This document shows, piece by piece, positions 7,748 through 16,406 of a stretch of 64,000 nucleotides of DNA (positions within the stretch are counted from its first letter, which is position 1; each line of letters begins with the position of its first letter). The DNA lies in NCBI GenBank assembly GCA_028284125.1, contig JANQSI010000009.1, positions 124,001-188,000 of the forward strand. Direction: 5' to 3'. The notes under the pieces were generated by a model. The model did not search any database. It worked only from the letters and a program-made list of their open reading frames with translations, and was not told the DNA's origin. The DNA is from Cyclobacteriaceae bacterium (GTDB taxonomy: Bacteria > Bacteroidota > Bacteroidia > Cytophagales > Cyclobacteriaceae). Position numbers and translations under genes: made by a program.

Positions 7748-10366
7748 ATGAACAGCATCCACAACCTTTCGGTGAAGAGTAAGTTCGCACTTGCGATCTT
7801 GCCCCTCATCATTATCATTGTTGTCTTTGATTATTTACAAATACAAGAGCATTACAGAGACTATAAGGACTCTCAAAGACTCAATAAGGCAATTTTAGTA
7901 GGGATTGAGATAAATCATGCGGTTCACGAATTGCAAAAGGAGCGCAGTATTTCCACAGGATTTCTTGGACAAGATGCAGATGTATTTCAGCAAACTCTTC
8001 TAGCTCAACGAGAAAAAACGGATAGCACCATACAAGCGTTCTATGATGAAATTGCTAGAGCTGAGTTAGCTGAACTTGTTTCACTTCATACAGAAGATTT
8101 ACGAGATCTTAGTACGTACTTTGACCGCATTGAAGAAATTCGTAGTAATGTAGATTCTAGATTTATTGCTCCTAATCAGGTGATCAGCTATTATTCTGAG
8201 ATCAACGAGGTAGCATTAAGGACTGTAAATAGCCTAATTAGTGAATCTCGGAATAGGGTAGCAGCCGAGCAGGTTCATGCGATTATCTATTTTCTAAAAG
8301 CCAAAGAGCGAGCCAGTATTGAGCGTGCAATTGGGACACAAGCTTTTTCAAACGGTGGACTAGATGATGAAACACGAGGGCCATTCACATCATTAATTGC
8401 TGAGCAGGATGCGTTCATAGATGCCTTTACAACTATAGCCGATCAGCCTTCACTTGTGTACTATAACAATACAGTAAGCGGACAAGATGTAGTTGAAGTA
8501 GATCGATTACGTCAAGAGCTCATTGCAGGTCTGGCGTTAGAAAATGATGCGAATTACTGGTACCAAATGAATACGACTAAAATCAACCTCTTGAAAAAGT
8601 CGGAAGATTTCATGTCAGTACGAATTCACGATTACACTGAAGGTATCTCAGCGGAAGCAAACAGAAGTTTGTATACGGTACTGGTTGTTGATAGTACCAT
8701 TGCGTTACTAACCTTCTTGATGATTGCATTCATTGTTTCACATCTTTTGAAGGATGTAGAAACCCTGGAAGATTTTACCAAGAAAGTAATCGCTGGAGAT
8801 CTTTCACAGAAGGTCGTAATCAAAACTAGGGATGAAATTGGTCATTATGCCGATACCTTCAATTTGATGATCACCGAGATCAAGAAGTCTCATTTGGCAT
8901 TAAAGAAAGAACGTGACAAAGCCAGGTTCCTTTATGAAAATATCTACAAACAATCTCAAGTTGTTTTTGAAAATGTAGAGCAAGGAATATTCCTTCTCAA
9001 CAAAGAGCATAAGATTAGCAGGCTTTACTCTCGAGCAATGGAGACGATTTTTGGAACAAAAACCATTGCTGGAGAAACCTTGGTGAATTTCATGCGAACA
9101 CTTTTGATTCCTCGTGATTTAGAGGCCCTCGAAATGTTCATGAAACACTTGTTCAATCCTGAAATTGATGAAGATGTGGTGAACCAACTCAATCCGGTTG
9201 AACAAGTGAAGATTTTCACTGAGTCTGGTGGAATGGTTCATACGAAATACATCCGTTTGGCCTTCACTAGGATCGAAAATAAAGCTGGAGTCATACAGCA
9301 GATCATGGTGACTGTAACCGATGAAACAGAGGGTGTACTTCTTCAACACAAATTAGAAGAGGCGGATGAGAAGAAGAAAATGGAAATGGAGCAAATGCTC
9401 AGCATCCTCAAGATCGATCCGGCATTGCTTCGAGGATTCATTGTGAATTCAAGAAAAGTCCTAAAAAGTATTTCCACGAAGTACGAAGAGCATGATGAAT
9501 CTGAAGGATTTGATGAACTGTTGACATTTACGTTCCAGATTATTCATAATCTGAAAGGAAACTCTATTGTGATTGGTCTTCAAATATTGACCGACAGGTT
9601 CCATAAAATTGAAGACGCCATAACGAAGCTGAAAGACAATGCCAAGGTCGTTGGAAATGACTTCCTCAATATCCTTTATGAGATCAATGAAGTAGATATC
9701 ATCATAGGAAATATGAGCGATATGCTTAGAAAAGTGGCCAATATTTACAACAAATTCTCGAGCGAGGAACAAACGGATACAAACTATGATTTGATCGATT
9801 CTTTGAAAAGAGGTCTTTCAACAATGAGTGAGGATACTGGAAAGGCCATCAATTTTGAATTTACCAATGATAAGAACCTTACAATTCCTAAGATCATACA
9901 AGATCCTGTTAAGGACGTATTGATTCAGTTAATGCGAAACTCAATCGCTCATGGAATTGAAGCTCCAAATGTCAGAATTGCAAAACGAAAACTGATTAAA
10001 GGGACCATTGCGGTTACGCTTGATAACGAAGATTCCAATCCTGATGAAATGATCATGTCCTACCGTGATGATGGAAGCGGATTGAATACTGCTCAGATTA
10101 TTGAGAAAGCCATAAATAAAAAGATCATAGAAGAATCTGAACGAGATAAATTAAATGATTCTCAGGTAATTGATCTGCTGTTTAGCGATGGCTTTTCTAC
10201 CAATGATGAAGTGGATGAATACTCTGGACGTGGACATGGTTTAGGAGTAATCAAGTCAAAAATTGAAGAATTGCATGGAACTTTTGATATTAAATTTGAA
10301 ACAGGTCAATATTTTGAAATGATCGTGAAGTTCCCAGCTAATATCCAAAACCCAGTAGAAGAATAA
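7748..10366 (+). CDS. Transmembrane CheA-type kinase: NIT sensor, HAMP, PAS, HPt, HATPase
   Basis: An 872-residue single-chain receptor kinase. It has TM1 at about 13-30 and a periplasmic helical domain (about 31-305) with the NIT (nitrate/nitrite-sensing) signature ELQKERSISTGFL. TM2 is at about 309-332, followed by HAMP at about 333-385 and a PAS-like region at about 400-530. An HPt-type helix carries H600 (IIHNLKG). The ATPase is CheA-like rather than classical HK: N box LMRNSIAHGIE (N731), G1 DDGSG (774-778) and G2 GRGHGLG (827-833). There is no C-terminal CheW-like P5 domain, so coupling to the MCP array through CheW is not expected. The kinase is flanked on both sides by CheY genes and on the outside by CheC-like and CheX phosphatases. 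Confidence 0.85.
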   Translation: MNSIHNLSVKSKFALAILPLIIIIVVFDYLQIQEHYRDYKDSQRLNKAILVGIEINHAVHELQKERSISTGFLGQDADVFQQTLLAQREKTDSTIQAFYDEIARAELAELVSLHTEDLRDLSTYFDRIEEIRSNVDSRFIAPNQVISYYSEINEVALRTVNSLISESRNRVAAEQVHAIIYFLKAKERASIERAIGTQAFSNGGLDDETRGPFTSLIAEQDAFIDAFTTIADQPSLVYYNNTVSGQDVVEVDRLRQELIAGLALENDANYWYQMNTTKINLLKKSEDFMSVRIHDYTEGISAEANRSLYTVLVVDSTIALLTFLMIAFIVSHLLKDVETLEDFTKKVIAGDLSQKVVIKTRDEIGHYADTFNLMITEIKKSHLALKKERDKARFLYENIYKQSQVVFENVEQGIFLLNKEHKISRLYSRAMETIFGTKTIAGETLVNFMRTLLIPRDLEALEMFMKHLFNPEIDEDVVNQLNPVEQVKIFTESGGMVHTKYIRLAFTRIENKAGVIQQIMVTVTDETEGVLLQHKLEEADEKKKMEMEQMLSILKIDPALLRGFIVNSRKVLKSISTKYEEHDESEGFDELLTFTFQIIHNLKGNSIVIGLQILTDRFHKIEDAITKLKDNAKVVGNDFLNILYEINEVDIIIGNMSDMLRKVANIYNKFSSEEQTDTNYDLIDSLKRGLSTMSEDTGKAINFEFTNDKNLTIPKIIQDPVKDVLIQLMRNSIAHGIEAPNVRIAKRKLIKGTIAVTLDNEDSNPDEMIMSYRDDGSGLNTAQIIEKAINKKIIEESERDKLNDSQVIDLLFSDGFSTNDEVDEYSGRGHGLGVIKSKIEELHGTFDIKFETGQYFEMIVKFPANIQNPVEE

Positions 10367-10369
10367 GCT

Positions 10370-10735
10370 ATGAAACTATTAATTGTAGACGATTCTTCGA
10401 TCATGCGACGTACCATTGAAAAAAATCTTGGTGATTATAATCTTGAGATCATCGGTACGGCATCCAATGGAAACGCAGCTCTGGAGATTGTTAAAGAGAA
10501 AAAACCTGATGTTATTACACTGGACATAACTATGCCCGAAATGGACGGGATCACATGTCTGGAAAATATCATGGAAATACACCCATCTGCTAAAGTGATG
10601 ATAATCACCGCTCTTTCAGATAAGCTTACGGGACTCAAAGCTCTGGACAAAGGAGCAAGAGGGTTCATGTATAAGCCTGTGAATGCAGAAGATTTGAAAA
10701 AGGCTTTTGATAAATTATTGAAACGGCAGGAATAG
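10370..10735 (+). CDS. cheY: CheY-like single-domain response regulator
   Basis: A second stand-alone receiver (121 residues) starting 3 nt after the kinase stop. It has IVDD near the N-terminus, phospho-Asp in VITLDITMPEMDG, Thr in IITA and Lys in YKPV. It has the same architecture as the CheY upstream of the kinase but is not a close copy. Two receivers around one kinase suggest a branched output or a phosphate sink. The stop is immediately followed by the cheX ATG. Confidence 0.92.
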   Translation: MKLLIVDDSSIMRRTIEKNLGDYNLEIIGTASNGNAALEIVKEKKPDVITLDITMPEMDGITCLENIMEIHPSAKVMIITALSDKLTGLKALDKGARGFMYKPVNAEDLKKAFDKLLKRQE

Positions 10736-11203
10736 ATGGATACAAAAAGAGAGGATTTCGAGACAACATGTAATCTGTTCATTCAAGCTTTGGAAAACTA
10801 TTTCAAGCATTTAACAGATGTTACTTCTGAAATTGGAGTGCCGTTCATTAAGGAATCAGAGACACTATCATTAAAAAATTTCACAGGTCTAATTGGTATT
10901 TCTGGTAATCGAAAAGGATTTGTTTACATCTCTGCAGACAAGAGTATGTATGCGGATTTGATCAATATTTTTATTGGAATTGAAGAGCCTACTACAGAAG
11001 ACATTCTTGATATGGCTGGTGAAATTTCCAACGTAATTGCTGGTAGTGTTCGGGCAAATTATGGAAACAATTTTAACATTTCAGTTCCTATTGTATTTGA
11101 GGGAATGCCCAAACAATTAAAATTTCCAGCTGAAGTAGCAGTATTCGTCATTCCGATGAAATGGAAGGGCCACGAAGCATTTCTTGTGGTTGGTTTGGAA
11201 TAG
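10736..11203 (+). CDS. cheX: CheX-family CheY-P phosphatase
   Basis: A 155-residue protein with the single active-site helix expected of CheX. The pattern D-x3-E-x2-N is present in LDMAGEISNVIAG, with a Pro 19 residues further on (SVPIV). The two-layer fold with a beta-rich C-terminus (AVFVIPMKW, AFLVVGLE) also fits. The ATG abuts the preceding cheY stop without any gap. It probably resets that CheY. It is the last gene of the tight signalling operon; a 154-nt gap follows. Confidence 0.85.
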   Translation: MDTKREDFETTCNLFIQALENYFKHLTDVTSEIGVPFIKESETLSLKNFTGLIGISGNRKGFVYISADKSMYADLINIFIGIEEPTTEDILDMAGEISNVIAGSVRANYGNNFNISVPIVFEGMPKQLKFPAEVAVFVIPMKWKGHEAFLVVGLE

Positions 11204-11357
11204 TATTTGCCAAAACCATTCTTCCCCCTAACTATCATTTGTGATTATGGGACAATTATTTGGATAATTTTTACATTCTTCGATAATAAATAACGTCTTC
11301 ATCGAAAAATCTAACCATTAATTTTGCAATTGCTAATATTGCTATACTTTAACCGCT

Positions 11358-12224
11358 GTGCGAAAACCACTTTTAAATAAAAAGCTAGCCACTCTAGCTG
11401 TTTTGGCTTTTCTGCCGATACTACTTTTAGCTCAGCTAAGAGGCAATACCTATGCAAACGCCCGTCAGACCAAGTCAGCAAAGTTCTACTATGTATATGA
11501 TGGAGTTCCTGGTTTCGTGGACAAGGATAGCAATGGAGAAGTAAAGGGACTTCTCGTTGATATCATGAAGAAATTCGAGGAGTATGTCCAGAATTCAAAG
11601 GGCATTTCTGTTTCAGTTGAATTTGTACAAGTTCCTAATAAGGACTTTCAAATATTTATGTCAGAGGTCAAGAATGGCTCAGGTGGTGTGTTTGGTTTGA
11701 GTAATGTTAGCATTCGCGAAGACCGAAAAAAAGACTATCAGTTTAGTCCGCCCTATATCAACAATGTGTCGGTGTTAATTTCCAATGCAAAAACCCCGAC
11801 ACTTACAAGCTTATCTGATCTCAATGCACGTTTTGCTGGGAAAAAAGCTTACTCTGTTTCCTCGTCAACCTATTATGAACGGTTGGATGGGTTGAAGCAA
11901 ATGTACTATCCAAGCATGGAGATTGTTTCATTGCCATCTGTAAACGAGGTAATGTCAAAAGTCTCTACAGATAATGAGGCTTTTGGCGTAGTAGATTTGA
12001 ATTACTATTTACAAGCCCTAAAAGATAAAACTCCTATAAAAAGACATGCAGTAGGAGACAAGGGAGAGGATAAATTTGGCGTGATTATGCCACTCAAGAA
12101 TGACTGGGAACCAGTAATTCGTGAGTTTTTTGATAATGGATTCATCGGTGGTTCAGACTATCGACTGATAATCACTAATAACCTGGGCAAAGGTGCCCTT
12201 AGATTAATTGAAGGAACAAACTAG
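11358..12224 (+). CDS. Periplasmic solute-binding protein family 3-like (paralog A)
   Basis: A 288-residue exported protein with a signal peptide (about 1-27, Leu/Ala-rich). The body has the family 3 extracellular solute-binding pattern: G-LLVDIMKKFEEYV near the N-terminus, then SGGVFGLSNVSI and a late FGVIMP block. No ABC permease or ATPase lies nearby. Placed just behind the chemotaxis cluster and followed by a close paralog, it may be a ligand-capture protein for a sensor, for example the NIT kinase (inference). The start is GTG at 11358. Alternative: an orphan amino-acid-binding protein. Confidence 0.75.
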   Translation: MRKPLLNKKLATLAVLAFLPILLLAQLRGNTYANARQTKSAKFYYVYDGVPGFVDKDSNGEVKGLLVDIMKKFEEYVQNSKGISVSVEFVQVPNKDFQIFMSEVKNGSGGVFGLSNVSIREDRKKDYQFSPPYINNVSVLISNAKTPTLTSLSDLNARFAGKKAYSVSSSTYYERLDGLKQMYYPSMEIVSLPSVNEVMSKVSTDNEAFGVVDLNYYLQALKDKTPIKRHAVGDKGEDKFGVIMPLKNDWEPVIREFFDNGFIGGSDYRLIITNNLGKGALRLIEGTN

Positions 12225-12232
12225 CTATTACT

Positions 12233-13078
12233 ATGAGAAAAATTAAATACAGTTTTATGTTTTTACTCCTTTTCGGAGTAAGCCTAGTATTCGCACAGCA
12301 GAATGGAGATACATTCGCTCGTGCCAACAGCTCAAAATCAGCCAATCTGGTTTACATACATGCAGGTGTTAATGGTTTTGCAAGCAACAATAGCGCTGGA
12401 AGTACCACAGGACTTCTCGTTGATGTAATGCGGGAATTTGAAAACTACGTTAACCAGAAATATGGAATCAGAGTATCAAGTAGATACGTGGAAGCTCAAA
12501 ATAAAGACTTCAAATTGTATCTCGAAGAAGTAAGAAACAGCAGCGGTGGTGTATTTGGATTGAGCAACACGAGTGTTAAGGAAGAGCGTAAGGAATTCTT
12601 AAAGTATAGCCCTACATTCCTAAACAACATTTCGGTGCTTATTTCCCATAATAGATTCCCCACATTGATAAATATGGATAACATAAGCACCGCGTTTAAT
12701 GGAAAAATGGGATATGGCGTTCCATCCACTACTAACTACGATAGAATGACCAGTGTCAAGTCAAGTAATTTCCCATCGATGCAAATCACGAATGTCACTT
12801 CGAGTCGGGATATTCTTGAAAACATTATATCTAATCCGAATGCTTTTGGATTTTCAGATATTCACTACTATTTGGAGTATTTAGAGCAAGGCAAGCCTGT
12901 TAAGAGACATCCTGTTGGAGATCAGATTGGAGATCAGTTCGGAATCATTATGCCAAAAAATAGCGATTGGGATGGCGTAATGTCTGAGTTCTTATCAGAA
13001 TTCATCAAGACAGGAAAGTATCGGGAAATGGTGACAAGAAATTTAGGCAAGGGTGCTCTACGAATGATTGCCAATTAA
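12233..13078 (+). CDS. Periplasmic solute-binding protein family 3-like (paralog B)
   Basis: A tandem paralog of the preceding gene, 8 nt away, 281 residues. It has a signal peptide ending near VFAQQ. The two share the order and wording of their main blocks (TTGLLVDVMREFENYV, SSGGVFGLSNTSV, FGIIMPKNSDW, LGKGALRMI), which points to a local duplication followed by divergence. No transporter subunits are adjacent. The ligand is unknown. A long imperfect hairpin follows the stop. Confidence 0.75.
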   Translation: MRKIKYSFMFLLLFGVSLVFAQQNGDTFARANSSKSANLVYIHAGVNGFASNNSAGSTTGLLVDVMREFENYVNQKYGIRVSSRYVEAQNKDFKLYLEEVRNSSGGVFGLSNTSVKEERKEFLKYSPTFLNNISVLISHNRFPTLINMDNISTAFNGKMGYGVPSTTNYDRMTSVKSSNFPSMQITNVTSSRDILENIISNPNAFGFSDIHYYLEYLEQGKPVKRHPVGDQIGDQFGIIMPKNSDWDGVMSEFLSEFIKTGKYREMVTRNLGKGALRMIAN

Positions 13079-13087
13079 TTTATGAAA

Positions 13088-13119
13088 CTAGTAGCTAGTG
13101 TTTGATCACTAGTTACTAG
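13088..13119. terminator. Hairpin between convergent genes
   Basis: A 13-nt inverted repeat (one mismatch) with a 6-nt loop lies between the plus-strand binding-protein gene and the minus-strand gene ending at 13125. It lacks a strong T run on either side, so it may work as a weak bidirectional terminator or be a dispersed palindrome. Confidence 0.45.
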
Positions 13120-13124
13120 AACTT

Positions 13125-13643
13125 CTAATCCAGCTTCAAATGATGAATATGCTCATCAATGATGTCAATCCGAGATGTGATACTTTCTACGTATTTGCTA
13201 AGCTCTTTCTCTAGTTTTTTGACTTCTTTTTCATACGTAGCACCTCCTTCACGACCGTAGTTTCTTTCTATTTCATTAACGCCATTGCATTCTCGGTGAA
13301 TGAAGGCCTTGAAATTCTTTGTGGTATACTCTACTTCCAATTTTTCTATGTCGTCCAAAGTCGCTTGAGCTTCCGGATCTTTCCCCTTTTTGTATTTCCG
13401 GCTTACGATCCCGTGAAGAAGCGTATCATAATGATGAATTTTGTCCAAAAGCTTAATCGTTCTATCTCGGTAAGGTCGAGTAGAGCAGTAGACCTGAAGT
13501 CCCTTGTATGTTCCCAGTTCAACTGCCTGCTCATCCCATTTGAGTGTTAAGTCGTCTACAATCTGAACAATGTTTTCTTCTTCATCCTGAGCTACAGCAG
13601 CAAAACAAATGAAGAAAAGTAAGGTGAGTGATAAGGTTTTCAT
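13125..13643 (-). CDS. Small secreted helical protein, unknown
   Basis: A 172-residue product with a clear signal peptide (MKTLSLTLLFFICFAAVAQ) followed by an acidic stretch. The rest is predicted mostly helical, with charged heptad-like segments near the end (KKLEKELSKYVESI). Two Cys residues (CSTRPYRD and HRECNGV regions) could form a periplasmic disulfide. I recognise no family. It is convergent with the binding-protein pair and not in an operon. Confidence 0.65.
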   Translation of the reverse strand: MKTLSLTLLFFICFAAVAQDEEENIVQIVDDLTLKWDEQAVELGTYKGLQVYCSTRPYRDRTIKLLDKIHHYDTLLHGIVSRKYKKGKDPEAQATLDDIEKLEVEYTTKNFKAFIHRECNGVNEIERNYGREGGATYEKEVKKLEKELSKYVESITSRIDIIDEHIHHLKLD

Positions 13644-13772
13644 GTCAGGGTATCCTTAGGAATTATGTCAAAATTGATCAAAGTCGGAAAGACAAGTTAG
13701 GAACTTTTTGTAATCCTTGGCTGATATTTGCCTCGAAAAATCGAACGATAATAGATTAATAATAATCAGGAC

Positions 13773-14429
13773 TTGGGCAAAAAAACCAAACTGCAAAAAT
13801 TTTCTGAAAACAGAGAAAGCTCAAATGTGCTGGAGGCTGGTAAACCAATCTTTGATAATGTCAAAGGAAAATGGAATGAGTATTTTAAAAATGAAAATGA
13901 CATTGTTGTCGAGCTGGCCTGTGGATGGGGTGAATACACATTAGCATTAGCCGAAAGGTTTCCCAACAAGAATTATGTGGGGGTAGATTTAAAAGGAGAA
14001 AGGATTTGGAAAGCCAGTCGAACCGCAACTCAAAGAAACTTATCAAATGTGGCATTCCTGAGAATGTACATCAATGGAATAAATGAATTGTTTAAAGAGG
14101 AAGAGGTGGCTGAAATTTGGTTGACTTTCCCGGACCCACGACCGAAAGACCGAGATGAAAAGCACAGACTTACGAATACTTATTTCTTCAACAAGTACCG
14201 ACAGATTTTGAAAAGAGATGGTTGGTTTAAGTTCAAAACTGACAATACGGCTCTTTTCGATTATACGTTACGAACTCTATCCGAATTCAAGATTAAGGAT
14301 CACGTTTTCACTCACGATCTTTACAACTCTGAACTATTGGGAGACCACTTCGATATTAAAACAAAGTACGAGAAGATCTGGACGGAAAAAGGAGAGGCCA
14401 TCAAGTACATGAAATTCAGGTTCGAATAA
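13773..14429 (+). CDS. trmB: tRNA (guanine-N7)-methyltransferase
   Basis: TrmB makes m7G46 in tRNA using SAM. The 218-residue protein has the SAM-binding loop ELACGWGEYTLALA (about 48-61), an acidic residue after NYVGVDLKG, and the TrmB-typical PDPRPKDRDEKHRLT block (PDP motif) that helps bind substrate. The start is TTG at 13773 (MGKKTKLQKF); no ATG fits upstream. It is monocistronic and convergent with asnB. Confidence 0.9.
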   Translation: MGKKTKLQKFSENRESSNVLEAGKPIFDNVKGKWNEYFKNENDIVVELACGWGEYTLALAERFPNKNYVGVDLKGERIWKASRTATQRNLSNVAFLRMYINGINELFKEEEVAEIWLTFPDPRPKDRDEKHRLTNTYFFNKYRQILKRDGWFKFKTDNTALFDYTLRTLSEFKIKDHVFTHDLYNSELLGDHFDIKTKYEKIWTEKGEAIKYMKFRFE

Positions 14430-14440
14430 GACTTCAAAAA

Positions 14441-16105
14441 TCAATAACTGTCCTCATGAACTGCTTGGATTGCCCTTCCTGAAGGTTCATTCATTTCTTC
14501 AAAAGCTTTATCCCATTTTAGCGCCGTAGGAGTGCTGCAAGCCACAGACGGAACAGATGGTACGGTTAAAGCTGCTGAATCAGATGGAAAATGCTCTTCG
14601 AAAATCGATCGATAAAAGTATTCTTCCTTATTCATCGGAGGATTGATCGGAAATCGAAATTCCTTTTGCTCCATTTCATGATCTGAAACGCTTGATTCGA
14701 CTGTTTCTTTCAACTTGTCAATCCAGCCATAGCCAACGCCATCTGAGAATTGTTCTTTTTGTCTCCAGGCAACTTCCTCAGGCAAATAGTCTTCAAATGC
14801 TTTACGTAATACCCATTTTTCAATTCTTCCATCGCGAATCATTTTATCAGAAGGATTGATTGTCATGGCAACATCAATGAATTCTTTATCAAGGAAAGGA
14901 ACTCTGCCCTCAACACCCCAGGCAGATAACGCCTTATTCGCTCGATTGCAATCGTACAAATGAAGTTTGTCTAGCTTTCGAATAGTTTCATTATGAAACT
15001 CTTCCGCATCTGGAGCCTTATGAAAATAAAGATAGCCCCCAAACAACTCATCAGCGCCTTCTCCAGATAGCACCATTTTAATTCCCATTGATTTGATGAC
15101 ACGAGCCATCAAGTACATCGGAGTAGAAGCCCTGACCGTAGTAACATCATAGGTTTCAAGATGATAGATGACATCTTTTACTGCATCTAATCCTTCTTGC
15201 AAAGTGAAGGTTATCTCATGATGAACTGTGCCAATATGATCGGCTACTTTCTGTGCGAATTTCAAATCAGGTGAACCTTCCAAACCAACAGAAAAAGAAT
15301 GCAACTGAGGCCACCAGGCATCATTTTTATCTTGAGATTCTATCCGCTTGGATGCGTATTTTTTTGCTATAGCTGAAATGATCGATGAATCCAGTCCACC
15401 AGAAAGCAGAACACCGTACGGAACATCAGACATCAATTGACGATGCACTGCAGATTCAAGGCTCGTTCTTAGATTCTCTATGCTTGTTTCATTTTGTTTT
15501 ACCTGATCAAAGCTCACCCAGTCCTTGCTATACCATTTTTTGAGTTCCTTTTCGTCGCTTGAATAATAATGACCTGGAGGAAAGATTTCGATTTTGTTGC
15601 AGACTCCTTCCAATGATTTGAGCTCAGATGCTACGTAATGATTGCCTAGCTTATCCCAACCATGGTAGAGCGGAATGATGCCCATATGATCTCTTGCGAT
15701 GAGGTAAGAATTGGTCGAAAGATCGTACAAGGCAAAGCCAAATATTCCATTTAACTCATTTAAGAATTGGATTCCTTTCTGTTCGTACAAAGCAAGAATT
15801 ACTTCGCAATCGGAATTGGTTTTGAATGCATATTTTTTTTCTAATTGCTTCCTGAACTCTTGGTGATTATAGATCTCTCCATTTACAGCCAGAACCTTTT
15901 TTTCGTCTGGACTGATCAACGGCTGACCTCCGGAACTAGGATCGACAATTGCTAAGCGCTCGTGTGCCAGAAGCCCAGTATCACAACTATAAATTCCAGA
16001 CCAGTCAGGACCCCTGTGCCTGACTTTTTTAGACATACTAAGCACCTGATCTCTCAGTGATTCACATCCACCTTTAGGATTAAATACAGCTACAATTCCG
16101 CACAT
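14441..16105 (-). CDS. asnB: Asparagine synthase (glutamine-hydrolysing)
   Basis: AsnB makes Asn from Asp, Gln and ATP. The 554-residue length is that of AsnB-type enzymes. Cys2 after the initiator Met is the glutaminase nucleophile (MCGIVAVFN). The N-terminal domain has RGPD and LAHERLAIVD motifs. The synthetase domain has the PP-loop LLSGGLDSSI and the downstream GEGADELFGGY. A terminator-like hairpin lies directly upstream of the start on the coding strand (16126-16152), suggesting leader control. Confidence 0.95.
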   Translation of the reverse strand: MCGIVAVFNPKGGCESLRDQVLSMSKKVRHRGPDWSGIYSCDTGLLAHERLAIVDPSSGGQPLISPDEKKVLAVNGEIYNHQEFRKQLEKKYAFKTNSDCEVILALYEQKGIQFLNELNGIFGFALYDLSTNSYLIARDHMGIIPLYHGWDKLGNHYVASELKSLEGVCNKIEIFPPGHYYSSDEKELKKWYSKDWVSFDQVKQNETSIENLRTSLESAVHRQLMSDVPYGVLLSGGLDSSIISAIAKKYASKRIESQDKNDAWWPQLHSFSVGLEGSPDLKFAQKVADHIGTVHHEITFTLQEGLDAVKDVIYHLETYDVTTVRASTPMYLMARVIKSMGIKMVLSGEGADELFGGYLYFHKAPDAEEFHNETIRKLDKLHLYDCNRANKALSAWGVEGRVPFLDKEFIDVAMTINPSDKMIRDGRIEKWVLRKAFEDYLPEEVAWRQKEQFSDGVGYGWIDKLKETVESSVSDHEMEQKEFRFPINPPMNKEEYFYRSIFEEHFPSDSAALTVPSVPSVACSTPTALKWDKAFEEMNEPSGRAIQAVHEDSY

Positions 16106-16125
16106 TTCAGTAATAATTAGAGCAT

Positions 16126-16152
16126 AAAAAAAGTAACCAAATCGGGGTTACT
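16126..16152 (-). terminator. Terminator-like hairpin in the asnB leader
   Basis: On the minus strand a 7-bp stem (AGTAACC / GGTTACT, 7-nt loop) is followed at once by seven T. It sits 20 nt upstream of the asnB ATG. A terminator before a start codon suggests attenuation rather than the end of another gene, because no gene reads into it from upstream. Confidence 0.55.
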
Positions 16153-16341
16153 ACATTAGTGGGGCTGTCGTTTATTTGGGAATTGCAATGTTAGTAAACA
16201 TAGGTGTATTCCTAACAACTTTGACGAGATAGTTCTAAAAATTAGATTAACTTCGACTTAGAAGAAACTCAGTAACATTTGTTACCAACTTGTTTTTCGA
16301 CTTAAGGAAGAAACTGGGAAAACAAGTTTGATTTCTTGCGG

Positions 16342-16390
16342 AAACTCCGCATACCTTAATGATAAATTATCGGTATGCGGAGTTTTTATT
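16342..16390 (+). terminator. Terminator-like hairpin in the dehydratase leader
   Basis: A perfect 14-bp inverted repeat (arms 16342-16355 and 16372-16385, 16-nt loop) runs into a T-rich tail, ending 17 nt before the dehydratase ATG. Just upstream, GCGGA (16338-16342) can pair with TCCGC (16346-16350) of the left arm. That offers a competing fold of the kind seen in attenuators. Confidence 0.6.
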
Positions 16391-16406
16391 TAGTTAAATC
16401 AAAGAA

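Larger units (their letters stand above)
16106..16406. other. Divergent intergenic region asnB / dehydratase
   Basis: A 301-nt non-coding region between two divergent amino-acid genes. It holds one terminator-like hairpin aimed at each gene, a short inverted repeat (GTAAC/GTTAC at about 16272-16285), and a 10-nt inverted repeat AACTTGTTTT/AAAACAAGTT (right arm about 16320-16329). A 14-codon reading frame (16188-16232, M-L-V-N-I-G-V-F-L-T-T-L-T-R) lies in the plus-strand leader. No clear -33/-7 pair was identified. Confidence 0.5.

Noticed and set aside
11310-11357. TTTG / TATACTTT promoter before the first binding-protein gene
   Set aside because: The spacing of 16 nt is too short for the usual -33/-7 distance and it would place the transcript start at the GTG.
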